Assembly (NCBI GenBank): GCA_016125355.1
Contig: WGLX01000025.1
Span: forward strand, 21,886 to 85,885
Reading direction: 5' to 3'
DNA from: Actinomycetales bacterium
Lineage (GTDB): Bacteria; Actinomycetota; Actinomycetes; S36-B12
DNA: 64,000 nt
Made by a program: the position numbers and the translations under genes. The notes beneath the pieces were generated by a model. It did not search any database. It saw only the letters and a program-made list of their open reading frames with translations, and had not been told where the DNA came from. Below are positions 46,038 through 53,973 of this stretch, piece by piece; position 1 is the first letter of the stretch; each line of letters opens with the position of its first letter.

Positions 46038-46127
46038 CTCGTTTCTCCCACGTAGTGGGACAGGTGAGCGAAAAGGGCCCGAAAGTGCGCCCTTTCGCTC
46101 GTTTCTCCCACTAAGTGGGAGAAACGA
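46038..46127. repeat. Composite palindromic element between pth and the CysQ-like gene
   Basis: Three dyads fill the gap: TCCCAC-GTA-GTGGGA (46046-46060), a 12-bp stem with one bulge (46066-46078 / 46089-46100), and 14-bp arms around one base (46099-46112 / 46114-46127). The 14-base word CTCGTTTCTCCCAC occurs at 46038-46051 and again at 46098-46111, exactly 60 bases later. It starts two bases after the pth stop and ends at the ribosome-binding site of the next gene. The layout is like the TTGAACCGCTT elements, with unrelated sequence. Confidence 0.8.
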
Positions 46128-46129
46128 AT

Positions 46130-46717
46130 CTAGGTGTTGAAGGTGTTCTGGGTGCGCTCGAGGCCCTGCGTCAGCAGCGACTCGACCGCGTCCGCCGCCC
46201 GTTGCACGACCTCGGGCAGCTCCTTGCGCTCCGCCGACGAGTACGGCTTCAGGACGTAGTCGGCCGGCTCCTGGCGGCCGGGGGGCCGGTCGATGCCCAC
46301 CCGCACGCGGAAGAAGTCCCCCGTGCCGAGCGCCCGTCGGATGCTCTTCAGCCCGTTGTGCCCGTTGTCGCCGCCACCGAACTTCACCCGGATGGCCGCG
46401 AACGGGATGTCCAGCTCGTCGTGGACCACGACCAGGTGATCCGGCTCGACTCCGTAGAAGGCCATCAGGGCCTTCACCGGACCGCCCGACTCGTTCATGT
46501 ACGACATGGGCTCGACGAGCACGGTCGGCGTCAGCGCGCCCGGCACGCCGAACTTTCCCTCGGCCGCCAGCGCGTGGCCACGCTTGTGGCGCGCCAGCTT
46601 GACGCCCAGCGCGTCGGCCAGGCGGTCGACCACCAGGAAGCCGACGTTGTGGCGGGTGGCTGCGTACTCCGGTCCCGGATTGCCGAGACCGACGACCAGC
46701 CAAGGGCTGCCCGACAC
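46130..46717 (-). CDS. pth: Peptidyl-tRNA hydrolase
   Basis: A 195-residue Pth. [20 protein letters not shown] carries the catalytic His and Asn; [17 protein letters not shown] (catalytic Asp) and [13 protein letters not shown] complete the active site. It frees tRNA from peptidyl-tRNA dropped by ribosomes. It begins nine bases after rplY, in the same order as Rv1014c-Rv1015c. No strong ribosome-binding site, so translation is probably coupled to rplY. Confidence 0.96.
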   Translation of the reverse strand: MSGSPWLVVGLGNPGPEYAATRHNVGFLVVDRLADALGVKLARHKRGHALAAEGKFGVPGALTPTVLVEPMSYMNESGGPVKALMAFYGVEPDHLVVVHDELDIPFAAIRVKFGGGDNGHNGLKSIRRALGTGDFFRVRVGIDRPPGRQEPADYVLKPYSSAERKELPEVVQRAADAVESLLTQGLERTQNTFNT

Positions 46718-46726
46718 CGACCCGGA

Positions 46727-47299
46727 CTACTCCGAGTCGGCGACAGCCTCGGCGCCGGCCCCCGCCTCGCCGCCTTCCTCGGCGGCCGCGGCGGCCTCGA
46801 CCTCGGCCTCGTGGGCCGCGGCCTCGGCATAGGCCTCGGCCTGATGCTCGGCATCGGCCACGGCGTGCTCAGCGGCCTTCGTCGGATCCTCGCCGGCGGC
46901 GACAGCCTCCTCGAGGGCCTGCACGGCCGCGGCGGCGTCGATGCCCGCCTCCTCGGCGGCCTCGGTCGCAGCCTTGATGGCGTCGGCCATCGCGGACCGC
47001 TCCTTGGCCTCCTGCTCGGTGATGATCACCAGGTCGATGTGCTCCAGGGTGCGCTTGACCGGATCGCGCTGGATGTCGCGCGGCTTGGTCAGCACGGTGC
47101 CACCATCGATCGAGATCGACAGCACGACGCGCGGCTTGCGCAGCGCCAGGTCGAGATCGTGGTTGGCGATGGCGATGTGGACGAGCTCGGTGCCCTCGCC
47201 GTAGATCACGGCGGGGATGTTGCCGTCGCGACGCAGGCGTCGGGCGGCTCCCTTGCCGAAGTCCGAGCGGGGGATGGCGGTCAGGGCCACAGTGGTCAC
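46727..47299 (-). CDS. rplY: Ribosomal protein bL25 with an Ala/Glu-rich tail instead of the TL5 domain
   Basis: A 190-residue protein. Residues 1-94 are a bL25 5S-rRNA-binding domain (GKGAARRLRRDGNIPAVIYG, TKPRDIQRDPVKRTLEHIDL). Actinobacterial CTC/bL25 proteins normally continue with a beta-rich TL5 domain. Here residues 95-190 are almost only Ala, Glu, Asp and Gly and should form an acidic helix or remain disordered. GTG 47299 has GAGGAG upstream. The order prs-rplY-pth is conserved. Confidence 0.9.
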   Translation of the reverse strand: MTTVALTAIPRSDFGKGAARRLRRDGNIPAVIYGEGTELVHIAIANHDLDLALRKPRVVLSISIDGGTVLTKPRDIQRDPVKRTLEHIDLVIITEQEAKERSAMADAIKAATEAAEEAGIDAAAAVQALEEAVAAGEDPTKAAEHAVADAEHQAEAYAEAAAHEAEVEAAAAAEEGGEAGAGAEAVADSE

Positions 47300-47430
47300 A
47301 GCTGGTACTCCTCGGTCAGTGTCGGGCCTCGGCAACGCCTGTGGGCGCCGACCACGTCGATTACGGTGTGCGTGTGGCTGACGGTCCGTCAGCATGCACG
47401 TCCACCCTCGCCGAGGGCTCCCGAAGTCTA
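47300..47430 (-). promoter_or_regulatory. Probable rplY promoter and leader
   Basis: TAGACT on the minus strand at 47425-47430 is a good -10 box, the same hexamer as at the LacI promoter; no clear -35 is seen. The leader of over 100 bases contains a 17-base dyad GCTGACGG-T-CCGTCAGC (47377-47393). Autoregulation of ribosomal protein genes through leader structure is common, but nothing specific can be claimed. No terminator was recognised between the prs stop and this -10. Confidence 0.35.
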
Positions 47431-47476
47431 CCCCGAACCACCCGGTGGTCTCGACCGGCCCCGGCCGTGACAGGGG

Positions 47477-48478
47477 TCAGTGCGTCGAGGCCTCAGCGCC
47501 CTCGGGGCTGGCCTCGAACATGCTCGTGACGGACCCGTCGGTGAAGACCTCGGTGATGGCCTTGGCCAGGATCGGGGCGATCGAGAGCACCGTCAGCTTC
47601 TCGAACTCGCACTCCGGCGAGATCGGCAGCGTGTTGGTGACCACGACCTCGGAGATCTGCGAGTTCTGCAGCCGCTCCTTGGCCGGGTCGCTCAGGATCG
47701 CGTGCGTCGCGGCCACGATGACGTCCTTGGCGCCGTTCTCGAACAGCGTCTCGGCGGCCTTCACGATGGTGCCGCCCGTGTCGATCATGTCGTCGACGAG
47801 AACGCAGACGCGGCCCTCGACGTCACCGACGACCTCGAAGACCTTGACCTGGTTCGGCACATCGGGATCACGGCGCTTGTGGATGATCGCCAGCGGCGCA
47901 CCGAGGATGTCGGTCCAACGCTCGGCCACCCGCACGCGGCCGGCATCCGGCGAGACGACCGTGATGTCCTCGCGCGGTACCCGCGAGGCGACGTGCTGGG
48001 CGAGCAGCGGCATCGCGAACAGGTGGTCGACCGGGCCGTCGAAGAAACCCTGGATCTGCGAGGTGTGCAGGTCGACGGTCATGAGCCGGTCCGCGCCGGC
48101 CGCCTTGAACAGGTCGGCCATGAGGCGGGCGGAGATGGGCTCACGGCCGCGATGCTTCTTGTCCTGCCGGGCATAGCCGTAGAACGGCACGATCACGGTG
48201 ATCCGCTTGGCGGACGCCCGCTTGAGGGCATCGACCATGATCAGCTGCTCCATGATCCACTTGTTGATGGGCGTCGTGTGGCTCTGCAGCACGAAGGCGT
48301 CGGTGCCGCGCACCGACTGCTGGAAGCGCACGAAGATCTCGCCGTTGGCGAAGTCGTAGGCCAGGGTCGGGCTGAGGTCGATGCCCAGGTCGTCGGCCAC
48401 CTCCTGCGCGAGCTCCGGGTACGAGCGTCCCGCAAGCAGGACGAGTCGCTTCTGGTTGGGAACCGAGATATCTGACAC
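47477..48478 (-). CDS. prs: Ribose-phosphate pyrophosphokinase
   Basis: A 333-residue class I PRPP synthase. FANGEIFVRFQQSVRG, the ATP loop PFYGYARQDKKHRGREPISARL, the metal site TVDLHTSQIQGFF and the PRPP loop VLVDDMIDTGGTIVKA are all present. It makes PRPP for nucleotides, His, Trp and NAD. GTG 48478 is preferred because AGGAG lies six to seven bases upstream; GTG 48496 would overlap the glmU stop in the local GTGA style and cannot be excluded. Confidence 0.96.
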   Translation of the reverse strand: MSDISVPNQKRLVLLAGRSYPELAQEVADDLGIDLSPTLAYDFANGEIFVRFQQSVRGTDAFVLQSHTTPINKWIMEQLIMVDALKRASAKRITVIVPFYGYARQDKKHRGREPISARLMADLFKAAGADRLMTVDLHTSQIQGFFDGPVDHLFAMPLLAQHVASRVPREDITVVSPDAGRVRVAERWTDILGAPLAIIHKRRDPDVPNQVKVFEVVGDVEGRVCVLVDDMIDTGGTIVKAAETLFENGAKDVIVAATHAILSDPAKERLQNSQISEVVVTNTLPISPECEFEKLTVLSIAPILAKAITEVFTDGSVTSMFEASPEGAEASTH

Positions 48479-48492
48479 CGGCGCTCCTACGC

Positions 48493-49965
48493 TCACTCGG
48501 ACTCGGACGTGGTCTCGTGGGTCGCATCCTGCCGGGCGGCCTCCGCGGCCTGCGCAGCGGGTGAGCCGGGGCGCTTGCGCTCGACCCAGCCGTCGATGTT
48601 CCGTTGCCGTGCCCGGCCCACCGCCATCGCCCCTGGCGGGACGTCCTCGGTGATGACCGAGCCGGCCGCCGTGTAGGCGCCGTCGCCGATCGTCACCGGG
48701 GCCACGAGCATGGTGTCGCTGCCGACACGGGCGTGGTCGCCGACCACGGTGCGGTGCTTCGCCACCCCGTCGTAGTTGACGAACACCGTGGCCGCGCCGA
48801 TGTTGGTCCCGGTGCCGACGTCGGCGTCACCGACGTACGACAGGTGCGGCACCTTGGCATCGTCGCCGACGGTGCTGTTCTTGATCTCGACGTAGGCACC
48901 GGCCTTGGACCGGCGTCCCAGCACGGCACCCGGACGCAGGTAGGTGAACGGACCGACCTTGGCGCCCTCGCCCACCACGGCGAGCTCCGCCCACGTGTGG
49001 ATCACCTCGGCGTCCGGACCGACCTCGCAGGAGATAAGGGTGGTGCCCGGTCCGACGACGGCGCCGGAGGCGACGGTCGTCGGGCCCCGCAGGGTCACCT
49101 GCGGGCGCAGGATCACGTCCGGCTCCAGGTCGACGTCGATGTCGATCCAGGTGCTCGCCGGGTCCAGGATCGACACCCCCTCCCGCATCCAGGATGCGTT
49201 GATCCGGTCGCGCAGGATGCCGGCCGCCTCCGCGAGCTGAACCCGGTCGTTGACGCCGAGGATCTCGGTGGGATCGCCGCACACGGACGCGGCCACGGCG
49301 AGGCCCTCGGCCTCCAGAAGGCCGATGACGTCCGTGAGGTACTCCTCGCCCTGGTCGTTGTCCGTGGTGAGGCGGCCGAGGGCATCGGCGAGCGGTCCAC
49401 CATCGAACGCGTACATGCCGGAATTGATCTCGTCGATGAGGCGCTGGTCGTCGTCGCAGTCGCGGTCCTCGACGATCGCCGTGACCGAGCCGTCGGCCCG
49501 GCGCACGATGCGGCCGTAGCCCGTCGGGTCGGCCAGGCGGGCGGTGAGGACCGTGGCGCTCGCGGACGTGGCGCCATGCTCGAGCAGCAGGCTGACCAGG
49601 GTCTGGCCGGTGAGCAGCGGGGTGTCGCCCGTGAGCACCACCACGGGGCCGTCAGCGGTGCTGATCCCCCGCGTGCCGAGGTCGGCGAGCGCGATGCGGA
49701 CGGCGTGTCCGGTGCCCTTCTGCTCCTCCTGCACGACCGTGACCGCCCACGGCGCGACCTCCTGGACGTGGGCCTGCACGGCGTCGCGGCCGTGACCCGT
49801 GACCACGACCAGGTGCTGAGGCTCGAGGGTCGAGGCGGCCTCGATCACGTGCCCGAGCAGGGAACGCCCCGCGACGGCGTGCAGCACCTTGGGCGTGCGG
49901 GACTTCATGCGCTTGCCCTCGCCGGCCGCGAGGATCACAACCACAGAGGGGCGGGAGGGGGTCAC
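48493..49965 (-). CDS. glmU: Bifunctional GlcNAc-1-phosphate uridylyltransferase / glucosamine-1-phosphate acetyltransferase
   Basis: A 490-residue GlmU. The N-terminal pyrophosphorylase has [21 protein letters not shown]; the C-terminal left-handed beta-helix has hexad repeats, [25 protein letters not shown], and the acetyltransferase residues in [27 protein letters not shown]. It makes UDP-GlcNAc for the cell wall. GTG 49965 has GGAGGAG upstream. It heads the glmU-prs-rplY-pth series. Confidence 0.96.
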   Translation of the reverse strand: MTPSRPSVVVILAAGEGKRMKSRTPKVLHAVAGRSLLGHVIEAASTLEPQHLVVVTGHGRDAVQAHVQEVAPWAVTVVQEEQKGTGHAVRIALADLGTRGISTADGPVVVLTGDTPLLTGQTLVSLLLEHGATSASATVLTARLADPTGYGRIVRRADGSVTAIVEDRDCDDDQRLIDEINSGMYAFDGGPLADALGRLTTDNDQGEEYLTDVIGLLEAEGLAVAASVCGDPTEILGVNDRVQLAEAAGILRDRINASWMREGVSILDPASTWIDIDVDLEPDVILRPQVTLRGPTTVASGAVVGPGTTLISCEVGPDAEVIHTWAELAVVGEGAKVGPFTYLRPGAVLGRRSKAGAYVEIKNSTVGDDAKVPHLSYVGDADVGTGTNIGAATVFVNYDGVAKHRTVVGDHARVGSDTMLVAPVTIGDGAYTAAGSVITEDVPPGAMAVGRARQRNIDGWVERKRPGSPAAQAAEAARQDATHETTSESE

Positions 49966-50090
49966 GGACTACTCCTCCGTCGGGTCGGGGCGGCGAGCCG
50001 CTCGTGCTGCCGGGGAAGGCAGGCCCACCCTACCGATGGTCCGGGCGCTGATGCCTTGCCGGGCGAAACCTCCGGTCGCAGAATGCCCCC

Positions 50091-50957
50091 ATGGGCGTCA
50101 TCGAGGTCGGGGAGGGCCGCGAGGCCACGGTCGGTCATCTGACCGTGCGCCGGACCCTGCCTCGCCGTGGTCGCCGGACGGTCGGCGCTTGGTGCTTCGC
50201 CGACCACATGGGGCCCGCCGACGTGGAGGAGGGCGGGGGGCCCGACATCGGCCCGCATCCGCACATGGGCCTGCAGACGGTGACATGGCTGCTGGACGGC
50301 CAGGTGCTCCACAAGGACACCCTCGGCTCCGAGCAGGTCATCACGCCCGGCCAGCTGAACCTGATGACCGCGGGCCACGCCGTCGCCCACGCCGAGGAGT
50401 CGACCGGCCATTACCGCGGCACGCTCGAGGGGATCCAGCTGTGGATCGCCCTGCCTGAGGCGACGCGGCACGGTGAGGCCGCCTTCGAGCACCACGCCGA
50501 GCTGCCTCGTATCGAGCATGACGGCGCGGTCGCGACGGTCCTGATCGGGCAGCACGGGGGTCTGGCCAGTGCCGCGCGACACGACACCGAGCTGGTGGGG
50601 GTCGACCTCGACCTTCACGGCCCGACGACCCTTCCCCTCCGACCGGACTTCGAGCACGCACTGATCAGCCTCCGGGGCTCGGTCGCCGTCGAGGGCGAAA
50701 AACTGACCCCCGGGCGGATCGCCTACCTCGGCACGGGCCGTGATGAGCTCGGCATCGAGGTGGCCGAGGACTCCCGCCTCATGCTGCTCGGCGGCGTCCC
50801 CTTCGACGAGCCCCTGCTCATGTGGTGGAACTTCGTGGCCCGCAGCCGGGAGGAGATCGACGCCGCGTACGCCTCGTGGCGCGACCAGGACGACCGCTTC
50901 GGCAGGGTGGCATCCCGGCTTCCCCTCATTCCCGCTGCGGCGCCCTTCTGGCAGTGA
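50091..50957 (+). CDS. Pirin-family bicupin
   Basis: A 288-residue pirin. The N-terminal cupin carries the iron ligands in IGPHPHMGLQTVTWLLDG and HAVAHAEES; the C-terminal cupin lacks obvious ligands, as usual. GIQLWIALP and PLLMWWNFVARSREEI are family segments. Some pirins are quercetinases, others redox-sensing cofactors. CAGAAT ends six bases before the ATG, so the message is probably leaderless. Confidence 0.92.
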   Translation: MGVIEVGEGREATVGHLTVRRTLPRRGRRTVGAWCFADHMGPADVEEGGGPDIGPHPHMGLQTVTWLLDGQVLHKDTLGSEQVITPGQLNLMTAGHAVAHAEESTGHYRGTLEGIQLWIALPEATRHGEAAFEHHAELPRIEHDGAVATVLIGQHGGLASAARHDTELVGVDLDLHGPTTLPLRPDFEHALISLRGSVAVEGEKLTPGRIAYLGTGRDELGIEVAEDSRLMLLGGVPFDEPLLMWWNFVARSREEIDAAYASWRDQDDRFGRVASRLPLIPAAAPFWQ

Positions 50958-50996
50958 ACGGCTGACGCCGTCAGGCCGTCGTGGCACCCTCGGCCC

Positions 50997-51368
50997 ATGA
51001 CTCCCATCGCGCGCATGGCCTGGACCTGCATCGACTGCCCTGACCCGAAGGCCCTCGCCGAGTTCTACTCGGGGATCCTCGACTGGCCGGTCGTCGACGC
51101 CTCGGACGAATGGGTCTCGCTGCGGGCGAGCGACGGGCAGATGCTGTGCTTCCAGGCGGTGGCGGAGTATCGGCCCCCCACGTGGCCGGGGCAGGAGCAC
51201 CCTCAGCAGGAGCACATCGACCTGTGGGTCGACGACCTCGACGCCGGTGAGCAGGCCGTCCTCGCCCTCGGGGCGGTCAAGCACGAGGTGCAGCCGGGGC
51301 AGGACTTCCGGGTGTTCCTCGACCCCGCCGGACACCCGTTCTGCCTCTGTCAGGCGAGCACGCACTGA
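50997..51368 (+). CDS. VOC/glyoxalase-like domain protein
   Basis: A 123-residue protein of the vicinal-oxygen-chelate fold: CIDCPDPKALAEFYSGILDW at the start, HIDLWVDDLDAGEQAVLALGA in the middle and FRVFLDPAGHPFCLC at the end. One metal ligand, the His of EHIDLWV, is visible; the others are not clear, so it may bind rather than turn over its ligand. CACCCT ends six bases before the ATG. A stable hairpin follows the stop. Confidence 0.85.
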   Translation: MTPIARMAWTCIDCPDPKALAEFYSGILDWPVVDASDEWVSLRASDGQMLCFQAVAEYRPPTWPGQEHPQQEHIDLWVDDLDAGEQAVLALGAVKHEVQPGQDFRVFLDPAGHPFCLCQASTH

Positions 51369-51373
51369 CGCGC

Positions 51374-51428
51374 AATCCCACGCCCGGCGTCACTCCGCAC
51401 CGACCGTTGTGACGCCGGGCGTGGGATT
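51374..51428. terminator. Perfect 20-bp-arm hairpin, probable bidirectional terminator
   Basis: The arms 51374-51393 and 51409-51428 are perfectly complementary around a 15-base loop. The hairpin lies between the convergent VOC gene (stop six bases before) and tRNA-Gln (eight bases after), where a bidirectional terminator is expected; only short T or A runs flank it. Its loop-side CGTCAC/GTGACG and the AATCCC word are shared with the palindrome at 5689-5750. Confidence 0.55.
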
Positions 51429-51436
51429 TCCGGGGG

Positions 51437-51510
51437 TGGCTCCCGGGAGAGGAATCGAACCTCTGTTCACGGATTCAAAGTCCGCTGTCCTGCCGCTAGA
51501 CGACCCGGGA
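51437..51510 (-). tRNA. tRNA-Gln(TTG)
   Basis: A 74-base cloverleaf on the minus strand with CCA encoded. Acceptor stem TCCCGGG/CCCGGGA, anticodon stem GCGGA/TCCGT with loop CTTTGAA giving anticodon TTG, and T-arm AGAGG-TTCGATT-CCTCT. The discriminator is G. A -10-like TAGAGT lies 12 bases upstream (51523-51528). It reads CAA and, by wobble, CAG codons. Confidence 0.95.
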
Positions 51511-51561
51511 TGGTGCGGCACCACTCTAGGGAACCCGGGACCTTGGTCCCCCCATCGCCGG

Positions 51562-51591
51562 TTGACGATCGAGGTTACGGCCCCGTAACCT
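51562..51591 (+). promoter_or_regulatory. Promoter of the desaturase-fasR operon
   Basis: TTGACG (51562-51567) and TAACCT (51586-51591) are separated by 18 bases. The -10 lies inside two overlapping palindromes (51573-51604), so a bound repressor would exclude RNA polymerase. Confidence 0.6.
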
Positions 51592-51604
51592 ACGGAACCG
51601 TAGG
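51573..51604. promoter_or_regulatory. Overlapping palindromic operators, probably for FasR
   Basis: GGTTACGG-CC-CCGTAACC (51573-51590) and CCTACGG-AA-CCGTAGG (51589-51604) are perfect dyads sharing the core TACGG/CCGTA and overlapping by two bases. They cover the -10 of the desaturase promoter. The TetR-type regulator encoded by the next gene of the operon is the obvious candidate to bind; this is inference. Confidence 0.6.
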
Positions 51605-51625
51605 TAGTCACGTCGAAGGAGCACC

Positions 51626-52606
51626 ATGACCCTGACCCCCGAGGTCCAGTCCACCTCCGCCTCCGAGCCGGTCCAGCTCAACAGCGCCGGAATGCGGGTC
51701 ACGATCGGCGTGTTCGTCGTGGTCCCCCTTCTCGCCGTGCTGGCCGCCATCCCGGTTGCCTGGGGCGGCTGGCTGTCGTGGGTCGACGTGATCCTCGCGG
51801 TGGCCTTCTACGCGATCACCGCGATCGGCATCACCGTCGGCTACCACCGCTACTTCACGCATGGCTCGTTCAAGACCGGACGAGGCCTCAAGATCACCCT
51901 CGGGATCATGGGCTCGATGGCCCTGCAGGGATCGGTGGCCCAGTGGGTCGCCGATCACCGCAAGCACCACAAGTTCTCCGACGAGGTCGGCGACCCGCAC
52001 TCGCCGTGGCGCTACGGCACCTCGAAGCGAGCCGTCGCGAAGGGCCTGTACTACGCCCACGTCGGCTGGCTCTTCGACGAGAACCAGTCCCCCATCAGCA
52101 AGTACGCGCCCGACATCGCGGGCGACAAGGACCTGCGGGCCATCTCCCGCTGGTTCCCGGCCATCGTCGTCGGCACCCTGCTCCTCCCGGCCGTCCTCGG
52201 CGGGCTCATCACCTGGTCGTGGGCTGGCGCCCTGACCGCCTTCTTCTGGGCCACGCTCGTCCGCGTCGCGCTCGTCCACCACGTCACGTGGTCGGTCAAC
52301 TCCATCTGCCACGTGTTCGGCACCCGGCCATTCGAGTCCCGCGACCTGTCGTCCAACGTCTGGTGGCTGGCCCTCCCGGCCCTCGGCGAGAACTGGCACA
52401 GCCTGCACCACGCCGAGCCGACCGCGGCACGGCACGGCGTCCTCAAGGGCCAGCTCGACATCAGCGCCCTCCTCATCCGTTCCTTGGAGCGCACGCACCT
52501 GGTCCGCGACGTGCGCTGGCCCAAGCCCGAGCGGGTGGTCGCCAAGCTCAAGGACCCGAGCATGGCCAAGCGGGTGCGCGGCTACCGCGCGCCGGCGGCC
52601 TCGTAG
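51626..52606 (+). CDS. Acyl-CoA/acyl-lipid delta-9 desaturase
   Basis: A 326-residue membrane di-iron desaturase. Histidine boxes are HRYFTH at 74-79, HRKHH at 111-115 and HSLHH at 258-262, with four membrane segments. It makes oleoyl-type chains, the substrates of the TmsAB pair at the left end of the window. ATG 51626 has GAAGGA upstream. It is co-transcribed with the FasR-like regulator nine bases downstream, and its promoter carries two palindromes that the regulator may bind. Confidence 0.93.
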   Translation: MTLTPEVQSTSASEPVQLNSAGMRVTIGVFVVVPLLAVLAAIPVAWGGWLSWVDVILAVAFYAITAIGITVGYHRYFTHGSFKTGRGLKITLGIMGSMALQGSVAQWVADHRKHHKFSDEVGDPHSPWRYGTSKRAVAKGLYYAHVGWLFDENQSPISKYAPDIAGDKDLRAISRWFPAIVVGTLLLPAVLGGLITWSWAGALTAFFWATLVRVALVHHVTWSVNSICHVFGTRPFESRDLSSNVWWLALPALGENWHSLHHAEPTAARHGVLKGQLDISALLIRSLERTHLVRDVRWPKPERVVAKLKDPSMAKRVRGYRAPAAS

Positions 52607-52614
52607 CCGAGACC

Positions 52615-53364
52615 ATGGCCGAGCCCATCACCCCGGACGCGGAGCCGGACGACAACGTCACCGACATCACGACCGCGACCCGTCGCGAGGCTCGCCGCCC
52701 CGCGACCCGCGAGCGGGTCCGCATGACCGGGCAGCAGCGCCGCGAGCAGCTGCTCGACATCGGCCGCAAGCTCTTCGCCGAGAAGGGCTTCGAGGCGGTC
52801 AGCGTCGAGGAGATCGCCGCCAAGGCGGACGTCTCCAAGCCGGTGGTCTACGAGCACTTCGGCGGCAAGGAGGGCCTGTACGCGGTGGTCGTCGACCGCG
52901 AGATGAGCTATCTGCTGGTGTCGATCACCGACGCCCTCCACGTGGACGAGCCGGACGGGGTGCGGGTCGACCCGCGGACCCTGCTCGAGCGCGCCGGCAT
53001 GGCGCTGTTCGACTACATCGACCGCTATCCCGACGGCTTCCGCATCCTGGTGCGGGACACGCCCTCGGGGTCGGACGCCGAGTCGGGCGAGAGCGGCATC
53101 CGCGGAACCTTCGCGGGCCTGCTCGTCGATGTCGCCGCCCGGGTGCACGTGCTGCTCGCCCGCCAGTTCAAGGAGTACGGCTTCAACCCCAAGTGGGCCG
53201 CCATGTACTCGCAGATGCTGGTCGGCATGGTCGCCCAGACCGGGCAGTGGTGGCTCGACGTGCGCAAGCCCAAGAAGGAGGAGGTCGTCGCCCACCTGGT
53301 GAACCTGGCGTGGAACGGCCTGCAGAACCTCGAGCCGAAGCCGAGGCCGGTCGGCAAGTCCTGA
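52615..53364 (+). CDS. fasR: TetR-family regulator of fatty-acid synthesis (FasR type)
   Basis: A 249-residue TetR protein. Residues 1-38 are a polar extension; the helix-turn-helix is EEIAAKADVSKPVVYEHFGGKEGLY near 66-90. The C-terminal domain, ending MLVGMVAQTGQWWLDVRKPKKEEVVAHLVNLAWNGL, closely resembles mycobacterial/corynebacterial FasR (Rv3208), which senses long-chain acyl-CoA and controls fatty-acid synthase genes. Here it follows the desaturase by nine bases, suggesting direct feedback on unsaturation. Confidence 0.88.
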   Translation: MAEPITPDAEPDDNVTDITTATRREARRPATRERVRMTGQQRREQLLDIGRKLFAEKGFEAVSVEEIAAKADVSKPVVYEHFGGKEGLYAVVVDREMSYLLVSITDALHVDEPDGVRVDPRTLLERAGMALFDYIDRYPDGFRILVRDTPSGSDAESGESGIRGTFAGLLVDVAARVHVLLARQFKEYGFNPKWAAMYSQMLVGMVAQTGQWWLDVRKPKKEEVVAHLVNLAWNGLQNLEPKPRPVGKS

Positions 53365-53383
53365 GGCCGCCCCGCAGATCTCG

Positions 53384-53441
53384 GGTCAGGATTCCTGACC
53401 TCAGGTCTCGGGTCAAGAATCTTGACGTCAAGATTCTTGAC
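53384..53441. promoter_or_regulatory. Tandem palindromic operators of the MarR gene
   Basis: A perfect 30-bp palindrome (53412-53441) consists of two dyads, TCAAGAATCTTGA and TCAAGATTCTTGA, centred on ACGT. A third related dyad, GGTCAGG-ATT-CCTGACC, is at 53384-53400, and the word TCTCGGGTCA precedes both groups. The array ends two bases before the -10 box TAGCAT of the MarR gene (ATG 53455), so binding would block it. Autoregulation by MarR proteins through such dyads is usual. Confidence 0.75.
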
Positions 53442-53454
53442 GTAGCATGTCGCC

Positions 53455-53973
53455 ATGACGCAGGCGCCCGCCCAGCCCACCCCCCACGGCGACGAGGTGG
53501 ATCGCATCACGGCCGCCTGGCACCGGGAACGGCCCGATCTGGACGTGACCCCGCTCCAGGTCGTCTCCCGCGTGACCCGGCTGGCACGGCACCTCGACCT
53601 CGCCCGTCGCGACGCGTTCGCCGCCCACGACCTCGACAGCTGGGAGTTCGATGTCCTGGCCGCGCTGCGCCGCTCCGGCGAGCCGTACTCACTGTCGGCC
53701 GGTCAGCTCGGCGCCGAGACCCTCGTGACGAGCGGCACGATGACCAACCGCATCGACCGGCTAGAGCAGCGTGGCCTCGTGCGCCGCGAGCCTGACCCGG
53801 CCGATCGGCGCGGGGTGCGCGTCGTCCTCACCGAGGCGGGCCGGCGCACCGTCGACAACGCCATGGCCGACCTCGTCTCCCGGGAGCACGAGATCCTCGA
53901 CGTGCTGTCGGCCGGACGCCAGGCCGAGCTCGCCGACCTGCTGCGCACGCTCGTGCGGTCGTTCGGCGACTAG
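53455..53973 (+). CDS. MarR-family transcriptional regulator
   Basis: A 172-residue MarR protein with the winged helix at SAGQLGAETLVTSGTMTNRIDRLEQRGLVRREPDPADRRGVRVVLT (about residues 80-124) between dimerisation helices. Three dyads directly upstream suggest autorepression. TAGCAT ends six bases before the ATG, so the message is leaderless. Its TAG and the stop of the convergent amidase gene interlock in the four bases CTAG. Ligand and other targets are unknown. Confidence 0.92.
   Translation: MTQAPAQPTPHGDEVDRITAAWHRERPDLDVTPLQVVSRVTRLARHLDLARRDAFAAHDLDSWEFDVLAALRRSGEPYSLSAGQLGAETLVTSGTMTNRIDRLEQRGLVRREPDPADRRGVRVVLTEAGRRTVDNAMADLVSREHEILDVLSAGRQAELADLLRTLVRSFGD

Noticed and set aside
47377..47393. 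Strong terminator in the prs-rplY gap
   Set aside because: The 8-bp dyad has a one-base loop and no U-tract and lies inside the presumed rplY leader, downstream of its -10; kept only as a note in the leader entry.
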